This document shows, in pieces, positions 52,967-62,175 of a stretch of DNA of 64,000 nt (position 1 is its first letter; the number at the start of each line of letters is the position of its first letter). A model generated the notes under the pieces. It did not search any database. It had not been told where the DNA came from and worked only from the letters and a program-made list of their open reading frames with translations. The position numbers and the translations under genes were made by a program. Origin of the DNA: Zestomonas insulae (GTDB lineage: Bacteria; Pseudomonadota; Gammaproteobacteria; Pseudomonadales; Pseudomonadaceae); contig NZ_JAFEUP010000004.1 in the NCBI RefSeq assembly GCF_016901015.1, positions 124,001-188,000 of the forward strand, in the 5' to 3' direction.

Positions 52967-53449
52967 TTAGCCTTCGCGCAGCCGTTCGTAGTAGTACGGC
53001 AATTGCAGCAGCGCATGATGCGCCGCGGCAACTCGCACCTCGTTGCGTTCGCCGCTGAAGTGCACGGTTTCGCTGACGACTCCCCGATGATCGGCGATGT
53101 TCATTGCACAGGCGAAACACAGCACGCCATCCAGGTCATCGTCGGATTCGGCGATCCCGGTGTTGGCCAGGACGATATCGGCGCCGCTCGACTCCAGGGC
53201 GCCAAGCGCCATCTCCCGCGCCACCTCCTCGCTGGTCAGGCCGTACAGCTCGATGGTCTTCTCGCGCACGCCCAGGCAGCCCTGCTTGGCCTCCGGCGAA
53301 TAGACGATGTAGCCGCGATCAAGCACCTCGCCACTTCCGGAGATCCCCGCCACCAGCGCCGCCATCAGGCCTGCCGTGCAGGATTCCGCAGTGGCCAACC
53401 GCAGCTGGTACTTCTTCAGGAAGCTCACCACCTCTTCGATGCTCTGCAT
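52967..53449 (-). CDS. CinA C-terminal domain amidase (PncC-like)
   Basis: This 160-residue protein consists of the CinA C-terminal domain alone: LATAESCTAGLMAALVAGISGSGEVLDRGYIVYSPEAK and ALESSGADIVLANTGIAE. The stand-alone domain is nicotinamide-nucleotide amidohydrolase (PncC) in several bacteria, recycling NMN from DNA ligase. The start at 53449 (MQSIEEVV) has an AGG-type ribosome site (GGAGG); the frame is open further upstream but without family resemblance. It is divergent from the glycogen operon. Pseudomonas carries more than one cinA-like gene, so the assignment to PncC itself is tentative. Confidence 0.83.
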   Translation of the reverse strand: MQSIEEVVSFLKKYQLRLATAESCTAGLMAALVAGISGSGEVLDRGYIVYSPEAKQGCLGVREKTIELYGLTSEEVAREMALGALESSGADIVLANTGIAESDDDLDGVLCFACAMNIADHRGVVSETVHFSGERNEVRVAAAHHALLQLPYYYERLREG

Positions 53450-53600
53450 GCAAACCTCCAGACGTAATGAACTTGCGCTCTCCCTGCTGTGGAAGGGCCG
53501 TGCTGGGCAAAGTTCAAGTTTCCGGCGCCGGCAAGCCGCGGATGAAAAAAGTCGAAACTTTCTCCGCGACCGACCGGTCAGCAAGACATATGGGGTTCCA

Positions 53601-53617
53601 ACGTTCTTCCCGAACGT
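53601..53617. promoter_or_regulatory. Inverted repeat in the glgA promoter region
   Basis: ACGTTC (53601-53606) and GAACGT (53612-53617) form perfect arms around 5 bp, 117-133 bp upstream of glgA. A looser 22-bp palindrome lies at 53633-53654. Binding proteins are unknown. Confidence 0.35.
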
Positions 53618-53733
53618 CCTCACGGTGGTGCCGCGCAGGCGTATGCGCTTGCGCGTGGGAAATGTCAGTGGGCTATGCGTGGGCCTGGCAGCGGGTGCCG
53701 ACCCAGGGAATGGAAATGATGGTGGAGGATGAC

Positions 53734-55281
53734 ATGGGAACAGCTATAGCCACTCGGCTGGATGCGCTGGCCGCGCTGTCGATTCATACGCGCGCGCCGG
53801 TCCTGGAACTGGACGGCCACAGCCCGAAAAAGAAGATTCTCTTCGTCACGTCCGAGTTTGCCGACCTGGTCAAGGTGGGCGGCCTCGGTGACGTCTCGGC
53901 GGCGCTGCCGCGCGCACTGTTATCGCGTCACGACATCCGCGTGCTGATCCCCGGTTACCAGCAGATTCTCGACAGCGGCGTACCGATTCGCGTGATCGGC
54001 CAACTGCCTGGGCACGCCGCGCTGCCGTCCTGCCGGATCGGCCGAATGGACCTCGAAGACGGGCTGATCATCTACCTGGTGCTGTGCCCGGAGCTCTACG
54101 AGCGCAACGGCACGCCGTACGCCGACGAGCAGGGCCGCGACTGGCCCGACAATCACATCCGCTTCGCCCGCCTCGGTCTGGCAGCTGCCGACATTGCCGC
54201 CGACAGCGCCGAGATGCATTGGCGTCCGGAGCTGGTCCACGCCAACGACTGGCCGGCCGCGTTGGCACCCGCCTACATGGCCTGGCGTGGGCAGACCACG
54301 CCGACCCTGTTCACCATCCACAACCTCGCCTATCACGGCCTGTGCCCGCTGGAGTGCACCCCGGAGCTGGACATCCCCCCGGAAGCCTGCGCGCTGGAAA
54401 CCATGGAGTTCTACGGCAAGCTGTCGTTCCTCAAGGCCGGGATCGCCTACGCCGACCACATCACCACGGTCAGCGAAACCTACGCCCAGGAAATCACCAC
54501 GCCGGACTATGGTTGCGGGCTGGACGGCATCCTCAAGTGCAAGGTCGATGAAGGTCACCTCACCGGCTTCGTCAACGGCATCGACGAGAGCTGGGAACCG
54601 CGTACCGACCCGCACTTGGTGCAGGGCTTCTCGATCCAGGACTGGGACGGCAAGCAGGCCAACGCCGAGCACGTCGAGCGCCTGTTCGGCCTGGACGCCG
54701 ACGCCGGCCCGCTGTTCGCCGTGGTCTCCCGGCTGGTCCACCAGAAAGGCATTGATCTGACCTGCCAGGTCGCCGAGCGCATCGTCCAGGCCGGCGGGCG
54801 TATCGCGGTGATCGGCCGCGGCGAACCGGAGCTGGAAGCCGCGATGGTCGAGGTGGGCCAGTGCCACCCGGGGCGCATCGGCGTGCACATCGGTTTCAAC
54901 GAGACCGACGCGCGACGCATGTTCGCCGGAAGCGACTTCCTGCTCATGCCCTCGCGCTACGAGCCCTGCGGGCTCAGCCAGATGTATGCGCAGCGCTTCG
55001 GCTCGCTGCCGATCGCGCGGCGCACCGGCGGCCTGGCCGACACCATCGAGGACGGCGTGACCGGCTTCCTGTTCCGCGAAGCCACGGTGGAGAGCTACAT
55101 GGACGCCGTGGAGCGGGCCATGAACGTCTATCGCCACCCTGAACTGCTGCACGCCATGCGCTGCAAGGCGATGTCCTCGCCACCGTTCTGGGAGGAAGCG
55201 GTGGAACCGTACAACCAGCTCTACCACGAGCTGCTCGGTACGGTGCACAACGCCGCACTGCCGGGAGCACGCCTGCGATGA
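53734..55281 (+). CDS. glgA: Glycogen synthase
   Basis: A 515-residue product starts at MGTAIATRL (53734), with GGAGG 5 nt upstream; in-frame ATGs at 53710, 53716 and 53719 lack such a site. It is a GT5 glycogen synthase: the nucleotide-binding KVGGLGDV (KxGGL type) near the N-terminus, the central HANDWPAALAP, and the C-terminal SRYEPCGLSQMYAQRFG. It extends alpha-1,4-glucan from ADP-glucose. It leads a tight operon with treZ, malQ, treY, a DUF2934 gene and glgX, the order known from P. aeruginosa, where the locus links glycogen to trehalose and osmotic stress. Confidence 0.92.
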   Translation: MGTAIATRLDALAALSIHTRAPVLELDGHSPKKKILFVTSEFADLVKVGGLGDVSAALPRALLSRHDIRVLIPGYQQILDSGVPIRVIGQLPGHAALPSCRIGRMDLEDGLIIYLVLCPELYERNGTPYADEQGRDWPDNHIRFARLGLAAADIAADSAEMHWRPELVHANDWPAALAPAYMAWRGQTTPTLFTIHNLAYHGLCPLECTPELDIPPEACALETMEFYGKLSFLKAGIAYADHITTVSETYAQEITTPDYGCGLDGILKCKVDEGHLTGFVNGIDESWEPRTDPHLVQGFSIQDWDGKQANAEHVERLFGLDADAGPLFAVVSRLVHQKGIDLTCQVAERIVQAGGRIAVIGRGEPELEAAMVEVGQCHPGRIGVHIGFNETDARRMFAGSDFLLMPSRYEPCGLSQMYAQRFGSLPIARRTGGLADTIEDGVTGFLFREATVESYMDAVERAMNVYRHPELLHAMRCKAMSSPPFWEEAVEPYNQLYHELLGTVHNAALPGARLR

Positions 55282-57026
55282 CGCCACCGTCCACCCGCAG
55301 CCATGGCGCGCTTCTGCAGGAGGACGGCACCACCCGCTTTGCCCTCTGGGCACCGGATGCCGCCGAGGTCGCCGTGGTGTTCGACGACGGCGCGCGGCAT
55401 GCCCTGCGCGGCACGGCGGACGGCTGGTTCCAGGCCACGTTGAACTGCGCGGTCGGCCTGCCCTACCGCTACCTGATCGACGGCCAGCTCGAGGTCCCCG
55501 ATCCGGCCTCGCGCGCCCAAGCCGGTGACGTGCATGGCGCCAGTCTGGTGGTCGATCCGCAGGCCTATGCCTGGCGCCATCCCGAGTGGCGCGGGCGGCC
55601 CTGGCACGAGACCGTGCTGTACGAAGTGCATGTCGGCCTGCTCGGCGGCTTTGCCGAGGTCGAGGCACGCCTGCCGGCATGGGCCGAACTGGGCATTACT
55701 GCCATCGAACTGATGCCGCTCGGCGAATTTCCCGGCACGCGCAACTGGGGCTATGACGGGGTGCTGCCATTCGCCCCGGAATCCTCCTACGGCCCGCCGG
55801 AAGCCCTGAAAAGCCTGATCGACAGCGCCCATGGCCTGGGCCTGATGGTGTTCATCGACGTGGTCTACAACCACTTCGGCCCGGACGGCAATTACCTCGG
55901 CCACTACGCCAGGGCGTTCTTCCGCGAGGACCGCCACACCCCCTGGGGCCCGGCGGTGGATTTCCGCCGCCGCGAGGTGCGCGACTTCTTCTGCGAAAAC
56001 GCACTGATGTGGCTGCGCGACTACCGCGTCGACGGCCTGCGCCTGGATGCGGTGCACGCGATCGGCGAGCGCGGCTTCCTCGTCGAACTGGCCCAGCGCG
56101 CACGCGCCGCCGCCCTGCCCGGCCGGCATGTGCACCTGGTGCTGGAGAACGAGGACAACGACGCGCGCCTGCTCGAACAGGGTTACGACGCGCAATGGAA
56201 CGACGACGCGCACAACGCCCTGCACGTGCTGCTGACTGGCGAAACCGAAGGCTACTACGCCGACTTCGCCGAGCGACCGATCGACCAACTGGCGCGCTGC
56301 CTCGCGGAAGGCTTCGCCTTCCAGGGCGAGATCGACCGGCGCGGCCATTGCCGCGGACGGCCCAGCACACATTTGCCGCCGAGTAGTTTCGTGCTGTTCC
56401 TGCAGAACCACGACCAGATCGGCAACCGGGCGCTCGGCGAGCGCCTGACTCAGCTCAGCCACCCGCGCGCGCTGCGCGCCGCAACCTTGCTGCTGTTGCT
56501 GGCGCCGATGGTGCCGTTGCTGTTCATGGGCGACGAGTACGGCGCGCGACAACCCTTCCTGTACTTCACCGAGCACCACGACGACCTGGCCGAGGCGGTG
56601 CGCGACGGCCGGCGTGCCGAGTTCGCCGAATTCGCGCAGTTCCAGCACGCCGAACAGCGCGCGGCGATCCCCGATCCCAACGCGCCGGCGACCTTCGAGG
56701 CCTCACGGCCCAGCGCCGAGGGCCCAAGCGGCGAGCTGTGGCTGGGCTACTACCGCCAGCTGCTGCGTCTGCGCCACGACTGGATCGTGCCGCGCCTGCT
56801 CGGCTGCCAGGCGCTCGGCGTCGAGGTACTCAGCGCCCAGGCACTGTCGGCGAGCTGGCGCCTGGGCGATGGCTGCCGCCTGCGCATCGACCTCAACCTC
56901 GGCGCGCTCGCCGTCGACCGCCCGCCGCAGCGCCGCGAAGCGCAGCCGTTGTTCGCCTCCGCGGAAGTCTCCATCGCCATGCTGCCGCCGCTGAGCGCCG
57001 CCGCCACGCTGGAGGAGCCGTCATGA
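55278..57026 (+). CDS. treZ: Malto-oligosyltrehalose trehalohydrolase
   Basis: A 582-residue GH13 enzyme. The N-terminal E-set domain (TRFALWAPDAAEVAVVF) is followed by a TIM barrel with GLRLDAVHAIGE (nucleophile Asp), LVLENEDND (acid Glu) and LQNHDQIGN (Asp). NWGYDGVLPFAP and FIDVVYNHFGPDG are typical of TreZ. It cleaves trehalose from maltooligosyl trehalose made by TreY. Its start overlaps the glgA stop by 4 bp (ATGA) and its stop overlaps the malQ start in the same way, so the three are translationally coupled. Confidence 0.92.
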   Translation: MTPPSTRSHGALLQEDGTTRFALWAPDAAEVAVVFDDGARHALRGTADGWFQATLNCAVGLPYRYLIDGQLEVPDPASRAQAGDVHGASLVVDPQAYAWRHPEWRGRPWHETVLYEVHVGLLGGFAEVEARLPAWAELGITAIELMPLGEFPGTRNWGYDGVLPFAPESSYGPPEALKSLIDSAHGLGLMVFIDVVYNHFGPDGNYLGHYARAFFREDRHTPWGPAVDFRRREVRDFFCENALMWLRDYRVDGLRLDAVHAIGERGFLVELAQRARAAALPGRHVHLVLENEDNDARLLEQGYDAQWNDDAHNALHVLLTGETEGYYADFAERPIDQLARCLAEGFAFQGEIDRRGHCRGRPSTHLPPSSFVLFLQNHDQIGNRALGERLTQLSHPRALRAATLLLLLAPMVPLLFMGDEYGARQPFLYFTEHHDDLAEAVRDGRRAEFAEFAQFQHAEQRAAIPDPNAPATFEASRPSAEGPSGELWLGYYRQLLRLRHDWIVPRLLGCQALGVEVLSAQALSASWRLGDGCRLRIDLNLGALAVDRPPQRREAQPLFASAEVSIAMLPPLSAAATLEEPS

Positions 57027-59092
57027 GCGACGCCCAACTGGCCAGTCTGGCCGAACGCGCCGGGCTCAGCGTGCACTGGACCGACGCCCACGGCCGGCCG
57101 CAGCAGCTGACGCCGGAGGTGCAACGCAGCGTGCTGGAGGCGCTCGGTTATCCCGCGCAGAGCCCGCAGCAGATCGACGCCAGCCTCGCCGCGCTCAGCG
57201 AACGCCAGCGCCAGGCGCCCCCCGGACCGCTGATCACCCTGGACGCTGGCGACGCGGCCAGCCTCACTGGCCACGTCGCCGCCCACGCTCCCTTCCAGCT
57301 GCACTACGAGGACGGCGAGCGCCTCGACGGCCACCTCGACCACGATGGCGCACTGCCGCCGCTGCAGCGCCACGGCTACCACCGCCTGCTGGTCGGCGAC
57401 CTCGACCTGACCCTGGCAGTGGCCCCCGCAGCCTGCCCGAGCGTCGCCGAGCTGAGCGGCCGGCCACGCATTTGGGGCCTTGCCGCACAGCTCTACGGCC
57501 TGCGCCGCCCCGGTGACGGCGGCCTTGGCGACACGCAGGCGCTGGAAAATCTGCTGCACAGTGCCGCGACCAAGGGCGCCGACGCCCTGGCGATCAGCCC
57601 GATCCACGCCATGTTCGCCGCCAATCCGCGCAACTACAGCCCCTACTCGCCGAGCAGCCGGCTGTTCTTCAATGCGCTGCACGCCGCCCCGGCCCAGGTG
57701 CTCGGCGATGCCGGGCTGCGTCAGGCCATTGACGATTGCGACCTGGCCGGCGAGCTGGCGCGCCTGGAAGCACTCGATCTGGTCGATTGGCCCGCCGTGA
57801 CCCGCGCCCGTCAGCGCCTGCTGCGCCAGCTATTTCAGCGCTTCTGCGCCCACCCCGGCCCCCTCGCTGCCGACTTCGCGCGCTTTCGCGAGGATGGCGG
57901 CGATGCGCTGCTGCAGCATTGCCGCTTCGAGGCGCTGCACGCCCACCTGCTGGCCCGCCAGCAGCTCTACGACTGGCGCAACTGGCCGGAGCCGTACCGC
58001 GACCCGGCCCATGCGGCGGTGGTGCAGTTCGCCCATGAGCACGCCGCCGAGGTGGTCTACCACGCCTTCTGCCAGTGGCTGATCGCCCGCTGCCTCGCCC
58101 ACGCGCAGCGCAGCGCGCGGAATGCCGGGATGCGCGTCGGACTGATCGCCGACCTCGCCGTCGGTGCCGATGGCGCCGGCAGCCAGGCCTGGTCGCGGCA
58201 GGCCGAACTGCTGCCGGAGCTGAGCGTCGGCGCGCCGCCCGATGTGCTCAATCGCAGCGGACAGAACTGGGGCGTCACCGCGTTCTCTCCGGAGGGGCTG
58301 GCCCGCCACGGCTTCCGCGCTTATATCGAGATGCTGCGCGCCAACCTGGCGCATGCCGGCGGCATCCGCATCGATCACATCATGGGCCTCAAGCGCCTGT
58401 GGGTGATCCCGCGCGGCGTGCCGGCCGACGCCGGCGCCTACCTGAACTACCCGCTCACCGACCTGCTGCGCCTGCTTGCCCTGGAATCCACCCGGCACCA
58501 GGCGCTGGTGATTGGCGAAGACCTCGGCACGGTACCCGACGGCCTGCGCGGGGAGCTGGCGCGGCGCAACATCCTCGGTATGCGCGTGCTGCTGTTCGAG
58601 CAGCAACACGGCCGTTTCGTCGCCGCGCGAGACTGGCCCCACGACGCCCTGGCGACCACCACCACCCACGATCTGCCGAGCCTGCGCGGCTGGTTCGCCG
58701 AGCGCGACATCCACTGGCGCGAGCAGGCCGGCCACGGTAGCGCCGAGCACCATCACGCCGATCGCCACGAGCGCGCGCGTGAGATCGACGCCCTGCAGAT
58801 CGCCCTGCGCGAGCACGGCCAGCCGCTGGAGACGCACCCCTCGCACGAAGCGCGCATCGACGCCTGCATCGGTTTCGTCGCCGACACCCCGGCGCCGCTG
58901 GTGCTGCTGCCCCTGGAAGACGCCCTGGGCCTCGGCGAACAGCCCAACCTGCCCGGCCCCGGCGACCTGCACCCGAACTGGCGGCGGCGCATGCCGCACC
59001 CCAGCGCCCAACTGCTCGAACAACCGCCGGCGGCGCGCCGCACCGCGCTGCTCGACGCCGCCTGCCGTGCCGAGGGCCGCGAGCATGACTGA
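57023..59092 (+). CDS. malQ: 4-alpha-glucanotransferase (amylomaltase)
   Basis: A 689-residue GH77 enzyme starts at MSDAQLASL, where ATG overlaps the treZ stop (ATGA). GH77 motifs are YSPYSPSSRLFFNALH, GIRIDHIMGLKRLWVIP with the nucleophile Asp, VIGEDLGTVP with the acid Glu, and TTTHDLPSLRGWF. An N-terminal extension of about 140 residues is usual for bacterial MalQ. It transfers maltooligosaccharide units between glucans and would recycle short chains left by TreY/TreZ and GlgX. It overlaps treY by 8 bp. Confidence 0.92.
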   Translation: MSDAQLASLAERAGLSVHWTDAHGRPQQLTPEVQRSVLEALGYPAQSPQQIDASLAALSERQRQAPPGPLITLDAGDAASLTGHVAAHAPFQLHYEDGERLDGHLDHDGALPPLQRHGYHRLLVGDLDLTLAVAPAACPSVAELSGRPRIWGLAAQLYGLRRPGDGGLGDTQALENLLHSAATKGADALAISPIHAMFAANPRNYSPYSPSSRLFFNALHAAPAQVLGDAGLRQAIDDCDLAGELARLEALDLVDWPAVTRARQRLLRQLFQRFCAHPGPLAADFARFREDGGDALLQHCRFEALHAHLLARQQLYDWRNWPEPYRDPAHAAVVQFAHEHAAEVVYHAFCQWLIARCLAHAQRSARNAGMRVGLIADLAVGADGAGSQAWSRQAELLPELSVGAPPDVLNRSGQNWGVTAFSPEGLARHGFRAYIEMLRANLAHAGGIRIDHIMGLKRLWVIPRGVPADAGAYLNYPLTDLLRLLALESTRHQALVIGEDLGTVPDGLRGELARRNILGMRVLLFEQQHGRFVAARDWPHDALATTTTHDLPSLRGWFAERDIHWREQAGHGSAEHHHADRHERAREIDALQIALREHGQPLETHPSHEARIDACIGFVADTPAPLVLLPLEDALGLGEQPNLPGPGDLHPNWRRRMPHPSAQLLEQPPAARRTALLDAACRAEGREHD

Positions 59093-61895
59093 GCTGCGTG
59101 CCACCCTGCGCTTGCAGTTCCACCGCGACTTCACCCTGGATGATGCGGTGCCCCTGGTCGGCTATTTCGCGCGCCTGGGCATCAGCCATGTCTACGCCTC
59201 GCCGCTACTCACCGCGCGCACCGGCTCGCGGCACGGCTACGACGTGGTCGATCCGACGCAGATCAACCCCGAGCTGGGCGGCGAGACCGGCCTGCGGCGC
59301 CTGGTCGAAGCGCTGCGCGAGCACGGCATGGGGCTGATCCTCGACATCGTCTCCAACCACATGGCGGTCGGCGGCGGTGACAACCCCTGGTGGCTCGACG
59401 TGCTCGAATGGGGCGCGGCCAGCCCCTACGCGGCGTTCTTCGATATCCAGTGGCAGTCGCAGGACCCGCTGATGGACGCGCAGTTGCTGGTGCCGTTCCT
59501 GCGCAGCGACTACGGCGACGTGCTCGATGCCGGCGAGATTCTCTTGCACTTCGACGGCCACAGCGGCGGCCTCTACGCGCAGCACTTTGACCACCGCTTT
59601 CCGCTGACCCCGCCGAGCTATGCCGACGTGCTGGCCTGCGCCGACACGCCGGCACTGCACAGCCTCGGCGAGCGTTTCGACGCCCTCGGCGGCGACCCGG
59701 ACGCCGTGACCAAGGGGCGCGAGCTGCGCGCCGAACTGGCCCGCCGCGCCTCCGACCCGCAGTTCTGCGACGCGGTGCACCATGCCGTGGCGAACCTCCT
59801 CGGCGAAGGTCACCTCGCCCTGCACCGCCTGCTCGAACGCCAGCACTACCGGCTGGCCAGCTGGCGCACCGCCGCCGACGACATCAACTGGCGGCGCTTC
59901 TTCGACATCAACGAGCTGGGTGGCCTGCGCGTCGAGCGCGCCGCGGTGTTCGACGCCCTGCACGCCAAGGTCTTCGCGCTGATCGAGGAAGGACTGATCG
60001 ATGGCCTGCGCATCGACCACGTCGACGGCCTGGCCAACCCGCGCGCCTACTGCCGCAAGCTGCGGCGCAGCGTCGAGCGCGTGCTGGCCAAGCGCCCGAC
60101 GGAGCTGCACGCTGCGCACTTCCCGATCTACGTGGAAAAGATCCTCGGCGAACAGGAGCAGCTGGCGAGCGACTGGGGCGTGGACGGCACCACCGGCTAC
60201 GAGTTCATGAACCAGGTGTCACTGCTGCAGCACGACCCGCTCGGCGAGCTGCACTTGCACGGCTTGTGGAACGCAGTCAGCGGGCGCCCGGCGAATTTCC
60301 GCGAGGAAGTGCTGGAAGCGCGCCAGCTGGTGCTCACCGGCAGCCTGGCCGGCGATCTGGAGAACGTCGCCCAGGGCCTGTTGCTGCTGGCACGCACCGA
60401 CCTGGCGACCCGCGACTTCACCCTCGGCGCGCTGCGCCGCGCGCTGCTCGCCCTGATCGTGCACTTTCCGGTGTACCGCACCTACGCCACGGCCAGCGGC
60501 CGTGCGCCGGACGACCAGGCGGTGTTCCGCCAGGCGCTGGCCGGCGCCAGCGACAGCCTCGCCGAATCCGATCGACTGGTGCTGCCGCGCCTCGACCGCT
60601 GGCTCGGCGGCCAACCGCTGCGCGACGTGCCGCTCGGGCCCACGCGCCATCTGCAGCGCAAAGTGCTGGTGCGCTTCCAACAACTGACCTCGCCCGCCGC
60701 CGCCAAGGCCGTCGAAGACACCGCCTGCTACCGCGCGGGTGTTCTGCTGTCGCGCTACGACGTCGGCTTCGACCCGCAGCGTTTCAGTGCGCCGGCGGAG
60801 GCCTTCCATCGCGCCTGCCGCGCCCGCGCGCAGCGCTTTCCACACAACCTGCTGGCCACTGCGACCCACGATCACAAGCGTGGCGAGGACACCCGCGCGC
60901 GCCTGGCAGTGCTCAGCGAGCGCTCGCACTGGTATGCCGAGCGCCTGGAACACTGGCGGCGCCTGGCCGCGCCGCTGCGCAGCCAGGTCGACGAGCAAGC
61001 GGCGCCCAGCCCCGGCGATGAGGCGCTGCTCTACCAGACGCTGCTGGCCAGCTGGCCGCTGGGCCTCAGCAGTGACGACCGCGACGCACTACACAGCTAC
61101 CGCGAACGCCTGCAGCGCTGGCAGGAGAAGGCCCTGCGCGAAGCCAAACTGCACAGCACCTGGAACGCGCCGAACGGCCCGTACGAGGACGCCTGCCGGC
61201 GCTTCCTCGAAGCCCTGCTGGAAGGCGATGCAGGCCAGCCACTGCGCGACGACCTCGCCGCCGCCGCCGCACAGATCAGCCCGGCCGGGGCCCTCAATGG
61301 TCTGGCGCAGTGCCTGCTGAAGCTGACCAGCCCCGGCGTGCCGGACTTCTACCAGGGCTGCGAATTCTGGGACTTCAGCCTGGTCGACCCGGACAACCGC
61401 CGGCCAGTGGACTTCGCCGCCCGCCAGGCGACGCGCAACACCCTGGCGATGCCCGCCGCGCTGCTGCGCCACTGGACGGACGGGCACATCAAGCAGTGGC
61501 TGATCATCCGCCTGCTGGCCCTGCGCGCCGAGCAGCCGGCGCTGTTCGCCACCGGCGACTTCCGCGCGCTCGCCGTGGAAGGTGCTCAGGCCGAGCGGGT
61601 ACTGGCGTTCGCCAGGCGCCTCGGCGAGCAGTGCCTGATCGTCGTGGTGCCGCGCCTCAGCGTGCCGCTGCTCGGCGACACCCCGCTGCCGCACATACCG
61701 CCGGCGCAGTGGGGCGACACCCGCATCGTGCTGCCCACCGGCCTCGACCCGGCACGCCTGCGCGGCCTGTGCCGCGCCACCTTCACGCCGCCCGCCGCCG
61801 GACGCCTGGCGGTGGCCGAGCTGCTCGCCGACTGCCCGGTCAACGCCCTGCTCACCACCCCCGCTGCCGAGGAACCGCGCCATGACCAGCCTTGA
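59085..61895 (+). CDS. treY: Maltooligosyl trehalose synthase
   Basis: A 936-residue GH13 enzyme starts at MTELRATLRL (59085), overlapping the malQ end by 8 bp. TreY hallmarks are SHVYASPLLTARTGSRHGYDVVD, LDIVSNHMAVGG, GLRIDHVDGLANP with the nucleophile Asp, VEKILGEQEQL with the acid Glu, and ATATHDHKRGEDTRAR. It turns the reducing end of an alpha-1,4-glucan into a trehalose unit, which TreZ then releases. Its length is at the upper end for the family. It overlaps the DUF2934 gene by 14 bp. Confidence 0.92.
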   Translation: MTELRATLRLQFHRDFTLDDAVPLVGYFARLGISHVYASPLLTARTGSRHGYDVVDPTQINPELGGETGLRRLVEALREHGMGLILDIVSNHMAVGGGDNPWWLDVLEWGAASPYAAFFDIQWQSQDPLMDAQLLVPFLRSDYGDVLDAGEILLHFDGHSGGLYAQHFDHRFPLTPPSYADVLACADTPALHSLGERFDALGGDPDAVTKGRELRAELARRASDPQFCDAVHHAVANLLGEGHLALHRLLERQHYRLASWRTAADDINWRRFFDINELGGLRVERAAVFDALHAKVFALIEEGLIDGLRIDHVDGLANPRAYCRKLRRSVERVLAKRPTELHAAHFPIYVEKILGEQEQLASDWGVDGTTGYEFMNQVSLLQHDPLGELHLHGLWNAVSGRPANFREEVLEARQLVLTGSLAGDLENVAQGLLLLARTDLATRDFTLGALRRALLALIVHFPVYRTYATASGRAPDDQAVFRQALAGASDSLAESDRLVLPRLDRWLGGQPLRDVPLGPTRHLQRKVLVRFQQLTSPAAAKAVEDTACYRAGVLLSRYDVGFDPQRFSAPAEAFHRACRARAQRFPHNLLATATHDHKRGEDTRARLAVLSERSHWYAERLEHWRRLAAPLRSQVDEQAAPSPGDEALLYQTLLASWPLGLSSDDRDALHSYRERLQRWQEKALREAKLHSTWNAPNGPYEDACRRFLEALLEGDAGQPLRDDLAAAAAQISPAGALNGLAQCLLKLTSPGVPDFYQGCEFWDFSLVDPDNRRPVDFAARQATRNTLAMPAALLRHWTDGHIKQWLIIRLLALRAEQPALFATGDFRALAVEGAQAERVLAFARRLGEQCLIVVVPRLSVPLLGDTPLPHIPPAQWGDTRIVLPTGLDPARLRGLCRATFTPPAAGRLAVAELLADCPVNALLTTPAAEEPRHDQP

Positions 61896-62154
61896 ACATC
61901 GTACCCGGGAGCTCGCCTACCAGATCTGGGAGTCCGAGGGCCGCCCCGACGGCCAGTCGGAACGCCACTGGGCCATGGCCCGCAAGCTCGCCGAGGCGGA
62001 AGCCGCCGCCGCAGGCGTTGCGCCAGACGAGCCGGCGGCCACGCCACGGCCGAAACGGGTCAGCAAACCCCGCGCAGTGCCGCCCCCGGAGGCCGCCGGC
62101 GAGGAGACCAAGCCGCGTGCCGTGCGCACCACCAGCAAGAAGCCCAAGGCGTAA
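61882..62154 (+). CDS. DUF2934 small basic-tailed protein
   Basis: This 90-residue protein has an N-terminal DUF2934 motif (RTRELAYQIWESEGRPDGQSERHW, AEAEA) and a Pro/Lys/Arg-rich tail (KPRAVPPPE, TSKKPKA). The start overlaps treY by 14 bp. A DUF2934 gene stands in the same place, between treY and glgX, in P. aeruginosa, so it is a conserved member of the operon. DUF2934 has no known activity; a basic tail would suit binding to nucleic acid, to the glucan or to an enzyme partner, but this is speculation. Confidence 0.85.
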   Translation: MTSLEHRTRELAYQIWESEGRPDGQSERHWAMARKLAEAEAAAAGVAPDEPAATPRPKRVSKPRAVPPPEAAGEETKPRAVRTTSKKPKA

Positions 62155-62175
62155 GCCAGTCCAGCGAGGGTCACC

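Noticed and set aside
53469..53515. Two GAACTT hexamers that could be AlgU -35 boxes
   Set aside because: Neither has a TCTGA-like -10 box 16-17 bp downstream in its own orientation.
53104..53733. Long N-terminal extension of the glgA frame
   Set aside because: It overlaps the divergent CinA-type gene, reads as low-complexity Arg/Pro-rich sequence, and a perfect GGAGG site favours the start at 53734.
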